A DNA stretch of 64,000 nucleotides from DATFDN01 sp963756545 (GCA_963756545.1 CAVWNY010000003.1:248001-312000), one strand, 5' to 3'. Shown: positions 1-8,793, numbered from the stretch's first letter. Made by a program: numbers and translations. Notes: generated from the sequence alone by a model not told the origin.

Positions 1-384
1 GCCGCCGGTGGTGCCGAGCTTCGCTTCCGGGTAATAGAACACCGTGCTTTCGGCGGCGACCAGCAGGTCGCACATCATCGCCAGCACGAGGCCACCGCCC
101 ACGCACCAGCCGGATGTTGCCGCGATGATCGGCTTGTCGGTGGTGAAGCCGACGCCGGGGATGCAGCGCCACAGTTCCGGCAGATCGGAGACGTCGGCGC
201 CGGCGGTGAAGGCGCGCTCGCCTGCCGCGCCGATGATCGCAATGCGCTGGTCGGAGGCGTCGAAGGCCTGCAATGCGGTCTGCAACTCCTCGGCGACGGT
301 CTTGGAGATCGCGTTCAGCCGGTCCGGCCGGTTGATCCGGATGAGCGAGATCGCCCCGCGCTGCTCCACCTCGACGACGCTCAT
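1..384 (-). CDS. Enoyl-CoA hydratase/isomerase family protein (3' end outside window)
   Basis: The minus strand reads open from an ATG at 384 through the left edge, giving 128 N-terminal residues of a crotonase-fold protein. The oxyanion-hole segments are recognisable: AFTAGADVSD near residues 59-68 and GWCVGGGLVLAMMCD near 92-106. By alignment with rat mitochondrial hydratase, the position of the first catalytic Glu (GGCELAMMCD) is Val100, while the second is kept as Glu120 in YPEAKLG. It may therefore be an isomerase or other crotonase rather than a classic hydratase. It starts 3 bases after the phosphoesterase stop and is probably cotranscribed. The C-terminal half is not visible. Confidence 0.85.
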   Translation of the reverse strand, partial: MSVVEVEQRGAISLIRINRPDRLNAISKTVAEELQTALQAFDASDQRIAIIGAAGERAFTAGADVSDLPELWRCIPGVGFTTDKPIIAATSGWCVGGGLVLAMMCDLLVAAESTVFYYPEAKLGTTGG

Positions 385-387
385 GAT

Positions 388-1776
388 CTACAACTCTCCC
401 AGGAACGCGGCCACGTGGGCCTTCACGAACTCGGCCGCCGCCGCGACCTGCGTCAGAACGGGCGTGGGCGCGGCGGCGATCCGGCGGGCATGGGCCTGCG
501 CATCCGATCCCGTCGTCGGAAGCTGCGCCGCCGTTGCCGCCAATGCCTTCTGCATGTCGTTCGGCTGCCGGAGCTTGGAGGCGATCACCGAGGCCGGCGT
601 GGTCTGGACCGGCGGCGCCTCGATGCGGTTCGGTCCGTCATTGATGGGTGCTCCGCCAAGCCACGGCGTCAGGTCGGGCGCCGCCGCGTCCCGCGCGGTC
701 AACGCCCCGAGGCCGAACAGCCGGCGCAGCGTGGCAATGATCGAGGTATGGTCGAAAGGCGTCGGTCCGGGCGGCCGCAGGATGCTGTTCGCCGCAATGC
801 TGGGCGAGACGATGACGGCCGGGACGCGCGGGCCGAAGCGGTCGAAGGTAAATCCCTCGGGGTAAGGCGGCCCGGGCGGCCTGGCCGTCGGCGGGGATAC
901 GTGATCGTAGCAGCCGCCGTGCTCGTCGTAGGTGACGATCAGCACGGTCTGGTGCCAGCCCGGCCCGGCCCGCAGCGCGTTGTACACCGAAGCGATGAGC
1001 ATCTCGCCATACAGGATGTTGCGCGGCGGATGCTCGTCGTTCGGCATCTGCCCCAGCAGCACGTCGGTGTAATAGCGCGGTTCGATGAAGCTGTAGGCCG
1101 GCAGCCCGCCATTCGCCGCATCGGAGAGGAACTCCCCAAAACGGCGGAATCCCTTGGTTGCATCACTCCAGATCCGCAACAGCGCCGCCGCTTGCGGCAC
1201 GTCATGGAAGTAGATCCGCCACGTCCGGCCGACCGCGTTCAGCAGGTTGAACACGGTCGGCATCGCGTAGGGAAAATGGTACGGCGCGTTGTTGACCCAA
1301 CCCCCGGCGGTGCCGCAATGAGTGAAGAAGCGATTGGGCCACGTCTGGGAGGGCACGGAGGCGAACCAGCGATCGCTGACCCCGAACGCGGTCGCGAGAC
1401 GGCTGAGGACCGGCAGTTGTCCGGGCGTGAAATAGTGCATGACCGCGCGCGGATCGCGCGGCGCGGTGCCCGGCTGACGCATATAGTTGTCCACGAACCC
1501 GCCCATCGGGCTCGCGCCATCGAGGCCCGCGATCTGCACGGCGACGTCGGCGAACAGCTCGCCCGGATCTGGGTTCGGGATCATCGCCGTCGCAGGGTCC
1601 ATGCCCGGCTCGTTCCAGACGCGGACAAGCTCGGTTGTGCCGTCCGGCCGGTGCCAGACATTGCCCTCCGCGCCGGTCAGCCCGTCGAAACCCGGCGTCC
1701 CGTCATGTACCTTGCCGAGCACGCTGTCGAACGAGCGGTTCTCCAGCATGAGGACGACGACGTGTTCGATGGCCAT
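388..1776 (-). CDS. Phosphoesterase family protein (phospholipase C / AcpA-like)
   Basis: A 462-residue protein of the phosphoesterase family (Pfam Phosphoesterase, PF04185), which includes bacterial phospholipases C and acid phosphatases that hydrolyse phosphate esters. The family's N-terminal metal-site motif is present as MLENRSFD (residues 10-17), and a second conserved motif, TYDEHGGCYDHVSPP, lies in the middle. No signal peptide or Tat motif is visible at the N-terminus, unlike typical exported PLCs, so it may be cytoplasmic or exported otherwise. The start has a GGGAGA ribosome site 5-6 bases upstream. It lies between a substrate-binding protein and a crotonase on the same strand. The substrate cannot be told from sequence. 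Confidence 0.85.
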   Translation of the reverse strand: MAIEHVVVLMLENRSFDSVLGKVHDGTPGFDGLTGAEGNVWHRPDGTTELVRVWNEPGMDPATAMIPNPDPGELFADVAVQIAGLDGASPMGGFVDNYMRQPGTAPRDPRAVMHYFTPGQLPVLSRLATAFGVSDRWFASVPSQTWPNRFFTHCGTAGGWVNNAPYHFPYAMPTVFNLLNAVGRTWRIYFHDVPQAAALLRIWSDATKGFRRFGEFLSDAANGGLPAYSFIEPRYYTDVLLGQMPNDEHPPRNILYGEMLIASVYNALRAGPGWHQTVLIVTYDEHGGCYDHVSPPTARPPGPPYPEGFTFDRFGPRVPAVIVSPSIAANSILRPPGPTPFDHTSIIATLRRLFGLGALTARDAAAPDLTPWLGGAPINDGPNRIEAPPVQTTPASVIASKLRQPNDMQKALAATAAQLPTTGSDAQAHARRIAAAPTPVLTQVAAAAEFVKAHVAAFLGEL

Positions 1777-1851
1777 GCTCGTCTCCCATCAAGCGGTCGG
1801 CCGTCACGCAGCCGGCGGGGCGCGGCTCAAACGGAACCGCGCCCCGGATCG

Positions 1852-3048
1852 TCAGGTCGCCACGCCCTCGATAACCTCGCCAAAGCGCGCCCAGGTCTTG
1901 CCGTCCCAGCGCGCGGGCTGCAGCGCGCGGCACGGGTGGTAGTTGGTGGGGCTGGTGTTGAGCTTGATGCCCGGCAGCAGCATCGGGTCCTCCATGTCGT
2001 GGATGCTCGTCACCTGCTTCATCACGTTGGGACGACTGAAGTCGCCCTTGCACGCCTCCAGCACCTTCCACATCGAGTAGCTGACGGCATAGCCCGCCGC
2101 GTAGCCACCGTCGGTGATGTCGCCGCCCGGCACGTATTTCGCCATGAACGCCTTGAACGCCTGCATCCCGGCGTCGCTGTTCCAGGCCGGGTCGGCCGCG
2201 TCCTTCATATAAAGCGTGCTGATGATGCCGATCCCGTTCTCCGGCCCCGCCGGCCGCATGACCGCGCCGACCGAGATGGAGACGTTGGTCAGGAAGAACG
2301 TCGGCTTCCAGTTCAGGTCATGCACCTTGCGGATCGCCTGCGCCGCGAATTTCGGCGTGGCCGCGACCAGCAGCGTATCGGCGCCCGAGTTCTGCAAATC
2401 GGCGATCTGGCTGTCGATGGTCGCGTCAGTCACCTCGTAGGTAGTGGCCTTGGCGACGGTCGCATCCCAGTTCTTGCCGAGGATGTCGCGCACGCCCATC
2501 GGGTAGTCCTTACCGAAATCGTCGTTCTGATAGAGGATCGCGAGCTTCGCCTTCGGGTTCTCCTTCAGCATGTATTTCGTGTAGATCTGCGCCTCCGTGC
2601 GATAGCTGGGCTGCCAGCCGATCGTCCATGGAAATTGCTTGTAGTTGCCCCACTTGTCGGCGCCGGTCGCGACAAACACCTGCGGGATCTTGCGCTGGTT
2701 GCAGTACCGCTCGATCGCCGAGTTGCTGGGCGTGCCGAGGGTATGGAACAGGAAATCCACCTTGTCCTGCTCGACGAGACGGCGCACCTGCTCGACCGTC
2801 TTGGGCGGGCTGTAGCCGTCGTCGAGCGAGATGAAGTCGATCGGACGGCCGGCGACGCCGCCCTGATCGTTCACCCATTTGAAGAACCCGACATCGGCCT
2901 TGCCGACCGAGCTGTAGGCCGAGGCGGGGCCGCTATAGGGCATGGTGTTGCCGATCTTGAGCGGGGCATCGGCGGCATCCGCCCGTCTTATCGCGGGCGT
3001 GGCGAGCAGCGCCGCGCCGGCGGCGAGTGTGGCTCTCCTGGTAAGCAT
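1852..3048 (-). CDS. ABC transporter substrate-binding protein, branched-chain amino acid type (paralog 1)
   Basis: A 398-residue periplasmic binding protein of the Peripla_BP_6 / LivK type. These proteins capture amino acids or small organic acids for an inner-membrane ABC permease. The ATG at 3048 has GGGAGG a few bases upstream; an open extension to 3132 lacks such a site. The leader (MLTRRATLAAGAALLATPA) has a twin-arginine and an Ala-rich core, suggesting Tat export. The mature part starts with KIGNTMPYSGPASAY and includes FISLDDGYSPPKTVEQVR. The C-terminal tail (RWDGKTWARFGEVIEGVAT) recurs in three neighbouring paralogs. No permease or ATPase is adjacent, so it may be an orphan receptor or share components encoded elsewhere. 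Confidence 0.93.
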   Translation of the reverse strand: MLTRRATLAAGAALLATPAIRRADAADAPLKIGNTMPYSGPASAYSSVGKADVGFFKWVNDQGGVAGRPIDFISLDDGYSPPKTVEQVRRLVEQDKVDFLFHTLGTPSNSAIERYCNQRKIPQVFVATGADKWGNYKQFPWTIGWQPSYRTEAQIYTKYMLKENPKAKLAILYQNDDFGKDYPMGVRDILGKNWDATVAKATTYEVTDATIDSQIADLQNSGADTLLVAATPKFAAQAIRKVHDLNWKPTFFLTNVSISVGAVMRPAGPENGIGIISTLYMKDAADPAWNSDAGMQAFKAFMAKYVPGGDITDGGYAAGYAVSYSMWKVLEACKGDFSRPNVMKQVTSIHDMEDPMLLPGIKLNTSPTNYHPCRALQPARWDGKTWARFGEVIEGVAT

Positions 3049-3137
3049 TCGTGACCTCCCGTCATGGTCGTCCCGCCCGGGGGACCGCCCCGGTGCGCGA
3101 GAAGTCTGGCCGGCAGCGTGCGGGGTGCGCAAGCCGA

Positions 3138-3287
3138 TCAGGTGGCCACGCCCGTGATCACCTCGCCGAAGAGCACCCAGCTCTTGCCCTCCCAGCGGGC
3201 GAGCTGCATCGCCTTGATGGGACGGACGTCGGTCGTCGAGGCAAACGTCGCGGCCAGGCCGGCGACCGCCGCTCGTCTCGTGATCAT
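3138..3287 (-). pseudogene. Internally deleted substrate-binding protein remnant (49 codons)
   Basis: This short frame joins the first ~17 residues of a substrate-binding protein leader (MITRRAAVAGLAATFAS) directly to its last ~30 residues (TDVRPIKAMQLARWEGK and on to FGEVITGVAT). The same two ends occur, about 350 residues apart, in the paralog at 5012-6229. The reading frame is kept across the junction, and the deletion joint falls in a Ser-Thr-rich stretch present near both ends of the paralog, so a microhomology-mediated deletion is plausible. It sits between gamma-glutamyltransferase and paralog 1. A ribosome site (AGGAGG) survives, so a 49-residue secreted peptide could still be made. 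No ligand-binding domain remains. Confidence 0.85.
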
Positions 3288-3321
3288 GCGCGTCCTCCTT
3301 CGGGCGGTTGTCGGCGGAGTG

Positions 3322-4938
3322 TCATGAAACCGCGAGCGCGACCCCGTCGTGTCCAGGGTCGGCGCCCCCGTCCAGTCCGAATTCGCCGATCCTGATGCCA
3401 TGCACGGCAGCGAAGCCAAACGTGTATGGGCTGCGGACCACTTCGTAGCCGTCGGCCTCCAGTTCGCGCGAGACGTAGCGCGGGATGCGGTTGGAAATGT
3501 CGATGGCGTTGCTTGTCGCCGAGAAGCGCGGGGCGCTGACCGCCTCGGTCATCGTCATTCCGAAATCCAGCACGTTCAGGATGGCCTGGAGCACGCCCAT
3601 CGCGATCTGCGTCGCGCCAGGGGCGCCGATGACCAGGCACGGCGCATCGCCGCGGAACACGATGGAGGGGCAGACGGACGAAAAGCGCGCCTTGCCGGGC
3701 GCGATGGATCCGGTCCGTCCCGGCCGCGGGTCGAACACGCCCATGCAGCCGTTGTACATGAATCCCAGCCCCGAAGTGACAACGCCGGACGGCATTCCCA
3801 GAGAGTGCGTCATCGACACGCAGGCGCCGTCGCGGTCGATGATCGAGATGTGCGTGGTGTCCTTGGCGGGAAGCCCGGCATTGAAACGCTCGACTTCCGC
3901 GCGGACACCGCCCCGGATTTCTCCGGCCATCCGCGCACTGTAGGGCTTGCCGATGAGCCTTTCGACCGGCACATCGAGGAAGTCGGGGTCGCCGACATAG
4001 CGGTCCTTGTCGATGGTCGCTCGCTTCATCGCCTCGGCGACGACCTCGATGTAGCCGGCCGAGTTGTGGCCGAGCGCGGCCAGATCGAAATGCTCCAGCA
4101 CATTCAGCATCTCGACCAGCATGATCCCGCCACCCGGCGGATTGTTGGTCGCGATGCGATAATCGCGGTAATCCCCCCAGAGCGGCGCGAGCCGGCGGGG
4201 ACGGTAGTCGCGCAAATCCTCGGCCGACAGCAGGCCCCCGTTGTCGCGCATGTCGGCGGCGATCGTTCGCGCGATCTCGCCACGATAGAACACGTCGGCT
4301 CCGCCGGCGGCGATCAGGCGTAGCACCGCCGCGTAGTCGGGGTTGCGGACCGTATCGCCGACGCGTTTCGGCGAGCCGTCGTCCCGACAATAGAGCGCAC
4401 GCGAGGCCGGTGTGTAGGCGATGCGATCGCGGGTGCCGACCCGGCCCATCGTGCCTTCCTCGGACCAGAAGAAATGCACGTGCGGGCGAACCGCCCAGCC
4501 GGACTCCGCCCAGGCAATGGCGGGCTGCACGATCTCCGACCAGGGCAGATTGCCGTAGTTCCGCTGCGCCTCGTGATAGGCCGCGAGGCTCGCGGGCACG
4601 CAGATCGATTGATAGCCGACATCGTTGACGTTGCCGTCGAGGATGAAGCCGTAGCCGTCGCGCGCCTCCGATCGGATGATCGCTTCCCACATCTCCGGCC
4701 GCGCGGCCCTCGGCGCCGGAGCATGAAAATCGATATACCCGTGGTAGCCCCGCGCCGGCATATAGATGCCCATGCTGCCGAACCCGGCGATGCCCGCCAT
4801 CAGCGGATCGACGACGCCCTGCACCAGCGCGCACGCGATCGCGGCGTCGACCGCGTTGCCGCCGGCCCGGAGTATCGCGACGCCAGCCTCGGCGGCTTCC
4901 GGTTGGGGCGCACAGATCATCGCGCTTTGCTGGCGCAT
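3322..4938 (-). CDS. Gamma-glutamyltransferase family protein
   Basis: A 538-residue N-terminal-nucleophile hydrolase of the gamma-glutamyltranspeptidase family, which cleaves or transfers gamma-glutamyl groups after autoprocessing into two subunits. The autocatalytic Thr is the first Thr of DTTHISIIDRDG, residue 361; the small subunit would run from there to the end. The N-terminal signature (EAGVAILRAGGNAVDAAIA) is typical. No signal peptide is apparent, unlike periplasmic E. coli Ggt, so it may be cytoplasmic or belong to an amidase-like branch. The ATG at 4938 has an AGGAG about 9 bases upstream. It lies among binding proteins for amino-acid-like ligands, which fits amino acid or peptide scavenging (inference). 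Confidence 0.92.
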   Translation of the reverse strand: MRQQSAMICAPQPEAAEAGVAILRAGGNAVDAAIACALVQGVVDPLMAGIAGFGSMGIYMPARGYHGYIDFHAPAPRAARPEMWEAIIRSEARDGYGFILDGNVNDVGYQSICVPASLAAYHEAQRNYGNLPWSEIVQPAIAWAESGWAVRPHVHFFWSEEGTMGRVGTRDRIAYTPASRALYCRDDGSPKRVGDTVRNPDYAAVLRLIAAGGADVFYRGEIARTIAADMRDNGGLLSAEDLRDYRPRRLAPLWGDYRDYRIATNNPPGGGIMLVEMLNVLEHFDLAALGHNSAGYIEVVAEAMKRATIDKDRYVGDPDFLDVPVERLIGKPYSARMAGEIRGGVRAEVERFNAGLPAKDTTHISIIDRDGACVSMTHSLGMPSGVVTSGLGFMYNGCMGVFDPRPGRTGSIAPGKARFSSVCPSIVFRGDAPCLVIGAPGATQIAMGVLQAILNVLDFGMTMTEAVSAPRFSATSNAIDISNRIPRYVSRELEADGYEVVRSPYTFGFAAVHGIRIGEFGLDGGADPGHDGVALAVS

Positions 4939-5011
4939 GAAACATCGCTCCTGTCAGCGAAGGAGGCCCTGGCGCGTCACGGAATAACCGGGAGGTCGCC
5001 AGGGCTGGTCG

Positions 5012-6229
5012 TCAGCTCGCGACTCCCTCGATCACCTCGCCGAAGAGCACCCAGCTCTTGCCGTCCCAGCGGGCGAGCTGCATTGCCTTGATGGGGCGGA
5101 AGTCCGTCGGCGAGGTGCTCACCTTGATGCCGGGCAGCACGGTCGGGATCTCCAGGTCCTGGATGTTCGCGGCCTGCTTCATGATGTTCTCGCGCGAGAA
5201 GTCGCCTTTGCAGGTCTCCAGCACATGGGCCATGCAATATGTCGCCGAGAAACCCGCGAGATAGCCGGTATCCTTCACGTCCGCGCCGGGCAGATACTTG
5301 GCCATGAATTCCTTGAAGTTCTTCATGCCCGCGTCGTTGGCCCAGGTCGGGTCGGTCGGGTCCTTAAGGTACTCCGTGCTGAGCAGGCCGACTGCGTTTT
5401 CCGGCCCCGCCGGCTGCATGACCGTGCCGACCGAGATCGACACGTTGGTCATGAAGAACATCGGCTTCCAGTTCAGGTCATGCACCTGGCGGATCGCCTG
5501 CGCGGCGAATTTCGGCGTGGCGGCGATCAACAGCGCGTCGGCGCCGGAGGACTTGAGTTGAACGATCTGGCTGTTGATGGTCGGGTCCGTCACCTCATAG
5601 GTGATGGACTTAGCCACCGTCTTGTCCCAGTTCTTTCCGAGCACGTCGCGCACGCCGGCCGGATAGTCCTTCCCGAAATCATCGTTCTGATAGAGGATGC
5701 CCAGCTTGGCCTCGGGCTTCTCCTTCAGCATGTACTTCGTATAGATCTGCGCTTCCGTCCGATAGCTGGGCTGGAAGCCCATCGTCCACGGGAATCGCTT
5801 CGGGTCGTTCCACTTGGCCGCCCCCGTCGCCACGAACAACTGCGGTATCTTGTTGTTGTTGCAGTAGCGCTGGATCGCCGAGTTCGTCGGCGTGCCGAGC
5901 GTGTTGAACAGGAACGCGACCTTGTCCTGCTCGACCAGCCGGCGCACATCCTCGACCGTCTTGGGCGGGCTGTAGCCGTCATCGAGCGAGATGAAGTTGA
6001 TCTTGCGCCCGGCGATGCCGCCCTTGTCGTTGACCATCTTGAAGAACGCGGCGTCGGCCTTGGCGACCGAGGCGTAGGCGGAGGCCGGGCCGGAATAGGC
6101 ATCGGTGTTGCCGATCTTGATCTCGGTCGCGGTGACGCCGACGGTGGCCGCGGCCCGCGCACGCGGGTCTGCCATCGTGGCAAGGGTCGCAGCCAAGCCG
6201 CCGGTCACAGCCGCTCGTCTCGTGATCAT
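5012..6229 (-). CDS. ABC transporter substrate-binding protein, branched-chain amino acid type (paralog 2)
   Basis: A 405-residue Peripla_BP_6 protein closely similar throughout to the copies at 1852-3048 and 6566-7765. The ATG at 6229 is preceded by AAGGAG at ten bases' spacing. The leader (MITRRAAVTGGLAATLATMA) carries a twin arginine. KIGNTDAYSGPASAY, FISLDDGYSPPKTVEDVR and IYTKYMLKEKPEAKLGILY mark the ligand-binding lobes, and the tail ends FGEVIEGVAS. The deleted remnant at 3138-3287 resembles this copy most at both ends (MITRRAAV and TDFRPIKAMQLARW), so it probably arose by duplication of this gene. The ligand is unknown. Confidence 0.93.
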   Translation of the reverse strand: MITRRAAVTGGLAATLATMADPRARAAATVGVTATEIKIGNTDAYSGPASAYASVAKADAAFFKMVNDKGGIAGRKINFISLDDGYSPPKTVEDVRRLVEQDKVAFLFNTLGTPTNSAIQRYCNNNKIPQLFVATGAAKWNDPKRFPWTMGFQPSYRTEAQIYTKYMLKEKPEAKLGILYQNDDFGKDYPAGVRDVLGKNWDKTVAKSITYEVTDPTINSQIVQLKSSGADALLIAATPKFAAQAIRQVHDLNWKPMFFMTNVSISVGTVMQPAGPENAVGLLSTEYLKDPTDPTWANDAGMKNFKEFMAKYLPGADVKDTGYLAGFSATYCMAHVLETCKGDFSRENIMKQAANIQDLEIPTVLPGIKVSTSPTDFRPIKAMQLARWDGKSWVLFGEVIEGVAS

Positions 6230-6308
6230 AGGGGAAACGCTCCTTGGGGGATGATCGAACGCCGCACTCTGGCCTCGACCGTCGATCGACACAATCCCAC
6301 GCAGCGCG

Positions 6309-6340
6309 CCTCCGCCGCTCCCTTTCGGGAGCGGCGGAGG
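6309..6340. terminator. Perfect 14-bp GC-rich hairpin
   Basis: Positions 6309-6322 (CCTCCGCCGCTCCC) pair perfectly with 6327-6340 around a 4-base TTTC loop. It lies just after the stop of the 38-codon gene at 6361 and about 80 bases before the start of paralog 2 on the minus strand. It would end or attenuate leftward transcripts, separating paralog 3 from paralog 2. No clear U tract follows, so a terminator role is inferred from position and stability. Confidence 0.6.
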
Positions 6341-6360
6341 CCTAAGCTAGACTCAGCGGA

Positions 6361-6477
6361 TCAGGTCGTATGGGCTGGGCAGGCCGCGGCGGACTGGGAT
6401 GTCACCCCGGAATACACCAGCACGGAACCGCCAAGACCGCCGATGACGAGCAACGCAAGCACGACGCGCTTGAACAT
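6361..6477 (-). CDS. Small single-pass membrane or lipoprotein-like peptide, 38 aa
   Basis: A 38-residue frame beginning MFKRVVLALLVIGGLGGSV: two basic residues, a hydrophobic helix of about 17 residues, then a short polar tail (TSQSAAACPAHTT). A near-ideal ribosome site (AAAGGAGG) stands 6-7 bases before the ATG, which argues that it is expressed. The product should sit in the inner membrane, or be exported with a small soluble end. It lies between two substrate-binding protein genes and is followed by a strong hairpin. I do not recognise a family. Confidence 0.6.
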   Translation of the reverse strand: MFKRVVLALLVIGGLGGSVLVYSGVTSQSAAACPAHTT

Positions 6478-6565
6478 CAGAATCCTCCTTTGAGGGCCGC
6501 GACGCAACGTTAGCACACGACCCGGGGAGACCCTCTCAACTCTCAAAGAGTGCGCTTGCGCATCG

Positions 6566-7765
6566 TCAACTCGCGACGCCTTCGATCACCTCGCCGAAAC
6601 GCACCCACTTGGTGCCGTCCCACCGCTGGAGCTGCATGGCGCGGATCGGGTGGTAGTTGGTGGGACTGGTGCTGACCTTGATGCCCGGCAGGAGCACCGG
6701 CACTTCCAAATCGGCGATGCTCGTCGCCTGTTTCATGACGTTGTCCCGCGCGAAGTCGCCCTTGCAGGTCTGCAACACATGGTGCATCACGCGCGACGCC
6801 ATGTAGCCATAGACGTAGTTGTTGTCCGACAGCTCCGCATTCGGCATCTGCTTGGCCATGAAGGCGCGCCATTCGTTCATGCCGGGATCGTCTTTCCAGG
6901 CCGGATCGGTGGAATCCTTCAGGAATCCGCTCGTAATGATCCCCTTGCCCGCCTCGGCGCCGGCCGGCTGCATGACGGAGCCGGCCGAGATGGACACGTT
7001 GGTCATGAAGAACAGCGGTCGCCAGCCGAGGTCATGCACCTTGCGGATCGCCTGCGCGGCCTGCTTGGGCGCGGCGGCGCAGACCAGAGTATCGGCCCCC
7101 GACGCCTGCAGGCTGGAGACCTGTGAATCGACGGTCGGGTCGGTGACTTCGTACGAGACGGTCTTGATGACGTATTTGTCCCAGTTCTTGCCGAACACGT
7201 CGCGCAAGCCGTTGACGTAGTCCTTGCCGAAATCGTCGTTTTGATAAAGGATTGAAACCTTCGCGTCCGGCTTGTTTTTCAAGATGTACTTGGCATAGAT
7301 CTGCGCCTCGGTCCGGTAGCTGGGCTGCAACCCGATAGTCCAGGGGAACTGCTTGTAGTCGCCCCACTTGTCGGCTCCGGTGGCGACGAAAAGCTGCGGC
7401 ACCTTGCGCTGGTTGCAGTACCGCTCGATCGCCGAGTTCGTCGGCGTCCCGAGCGTGTTGAACAGGAAATCCACCTTCTCCTGCTCGACCAGCCGGCGCG
7501 CGGCCTCCAGCGTGCGCGGCGGGCTGTAGCCGTCGTCGAGCGAGATGAAATTGATGGTGTGTCCGCCGATGCCGCCCTGGCTGTTCAGCCAGGCGAAATA
7601 CGCGGATTCCGTCTTGCCGATCGGCGCGTAGGACGAGGCGGGACCGCTATAGGGCATGGTGTTGCCGATCTTCAGCTCCGGCTGGGCGGCGCGGGCGCGC
7701 GGCCTTGTCCCGGCCACGGCCGTGGCGGCCAGGCCGCCGGCGATGATGCCTCTTCTGCCGATCAT
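6566..7765 (-). CDS. ABC transporter substrate-binding protein, branched-chain amino acid type (paralog 3)
   Basis: A 399-residue Peripla_BP_6 protein with a twin-arginine leader (MIGRRGIIAGGLAATAVAG) and the same landmarks as its paralogs (KIGNTMPYSGPASSY, FISLDDGYSPPRTLEAAR, FGEVIEGVAS). The ATG overlaps the stop of the upstream gene (ATGA, 7762-7765), suggesting translational coupling to the DUF429-like gene. Compared with paralogs 1 and 2 it has several different residues in the lobe between 230 and 330 (for example PKQAAQAIRKVHDLGWRPLF), compatible with another ligand. Confidence 0.93.
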   Translation of the reverse strand: MIGRRGIIAGGLAATAVAGTRPRARAAQPELKIGNTMPYSGPASSYAPIGKTESAYFAWLNSQGGIGGHTINFISLDDGYSPPRTLEAARRLVEQEKVDFLFNTLGTPTNSAIERYCNQRKVPQLFVATGADKWGDYKQFPWTIGLQPSYRTEAQIYAKYILKNKPDAKVSILYQNDDFGKDYVNGLRDVFGKNWDKYVIKTVSYEVTDPTVDSQVSSLQASGADTLVCAAAPKQAAQAIRKVHDLGWRPLFFMTNVSISAGSVMQPAGAEAGKGIITSGFLKDSTDPAWKDDPGMNEWRAFMAKQMPNAELSDNNYVYGYMASRVMHHVLQTCKGDFARDNVMKQATSIADLEVPVLLPGIKVSTSPTNYHPIRAMQLQRWDGTKWVRFGEVIEGVAS

Positions 7766-8682
7766 TCGAGCTCTCCCTCGGTATTGGTGCGGCTCGGATC
7801 GGCCGCGGTTCTACGGCGCGACTTTGGCCCAGACGTGCCCGGATACGCAACCATCGAAGGCCGCGGAAGCGCCGTCTGGCCCAGCACCCAGCCTTCCCAG
7901 CGCGCGATCCACGGATCGTCGGGCGCCCGGTCCGGGCGGCGACCGGCGAGCACGTTCAGCACGCAGAGCAGCCCCAGGAGGCAGTCGAACCGATCCTCCC
8001 CGGCGGCGTCCGCGCCGAACCCAACGCCGATCGAGGCCACGAGGTCCGGTGCCGGCGCCGCGTCCAGGGCCGCCATCGCCGCGCGCAGCTCCGAGGCCAA
8101 TGCCGCGCGATCGGCTTGCCGGCGCTTGCTGCCGGTGAGCCGGAGACCAAGATGGCGCAGCGCCTCGGCCGGATAGGTCTCGGCAATCGCGAGCGCGCCC
8201 GGCGTCAGCAGCGACCGGAACGGCCCGGCGAACGGCCAGAGCCGCACGGGCTCGCCGGCGATCATCGCGGGCGCGAGCATGTCGCGCCACGCCACGATCG
8301 CGGCCTTGCCGGTCTGGTTCGCCCCCAAGGTCCAGAACGGCGGCGCGCCGGCGGGCCGCTCGGCGGTGGCGCGATCGCAGGCGCGGCTGAGGTCGGCCGC
8401 GCCCGACAGGCCGAGCGCGGCCGCGTGCGCCGCCCGGCTCATGCCGCGCACGCCGCGAGCGGGGTAGAACGGGCGGCCGGGGCCGATTTCGGCGAGCGTG
8501 AAGGCGACCCGGAAAAAGTCACGGAGGCTCGCGGCGCGGCGCAGGAACGCCGGGAAGTCGGCATCCGGCAGGGCGGCGGCGTAGGCGCGCGGCAGGCCGA
8601 TCGGGAAATCCACGCCGAGCGCCACGGGCGCTCCCATTGCCTGGGCGCGCAGCCGGGCGGGGAAGCTGGCGAGGTCGCCCAC
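7762..8682 (-). CDS. DUF429-like protein, possibly RNase H fold (start uncertain)
   Basis: A 306-residue protein if begun at the GTG at 8682. The frame stays open back to a TAG at 8794, and the extra 37 codons encode ADWSVDPRKRWVALA, which looks like a genuine N-terminal beta-strand with an acidic residue. There is no ATG, GTG or TTG in that extension, only ATT at 8790 and CTG at 8784. Residues LGVDFPIGLP match the DPIGLP-type motif of DUF429 predicted nucleases, so an RNase H-like fold is a reasonable guess. The 3' end overlaps the next gene by four bases. Function is unknown. Confidence 0.6.
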   Translation of the reverse strand: MGDLASFPARLRAQAMGAPVALGVDFPIGLPRAYAAALPDADFPAFLRRAASLRDFFRVAFTLAEIGPGRPFYPARGVRGMSRAAHAAALGLSGAADLSRACDRATAERPAGAPPFWTLGANQTGKAAIVAWRDMLAPAMIAGEPVRLWPFAGPFRSLLTPGALAIAETYPAEALRHLGLRLTGSKRRQADRAALASELRAAMAALDAAPAPDLVASIGVGFGADAAGEDRFDCLLGLLCVLNVLAGRRPDRAPDDPWIARWEGWVLGQTALPRPSMVAYPGTSGPKSRRRTAADPSRTNTEGELE

Positions 8683-8793
8683 CGGAACCGGCGCCTCGAT
8701 CCGCCAGCCCCCGGCATCGGGCTGCGCGAGCGCGACCCAGCGCTTGCGCGGATCGACGCTCCAGTCGGCGTGGGCGGCGAGCAGCGGAATGGG

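Noticed and set aside
415..3054. An 879-codon open frame on the plus strand opposite the phosphoesterase and binding protein
   Set aside because: It is antisense to two well-supported genes, is rich in Arg/Gly/Ala as expected for GC-biased shadow frames, and has no recognisable domain.
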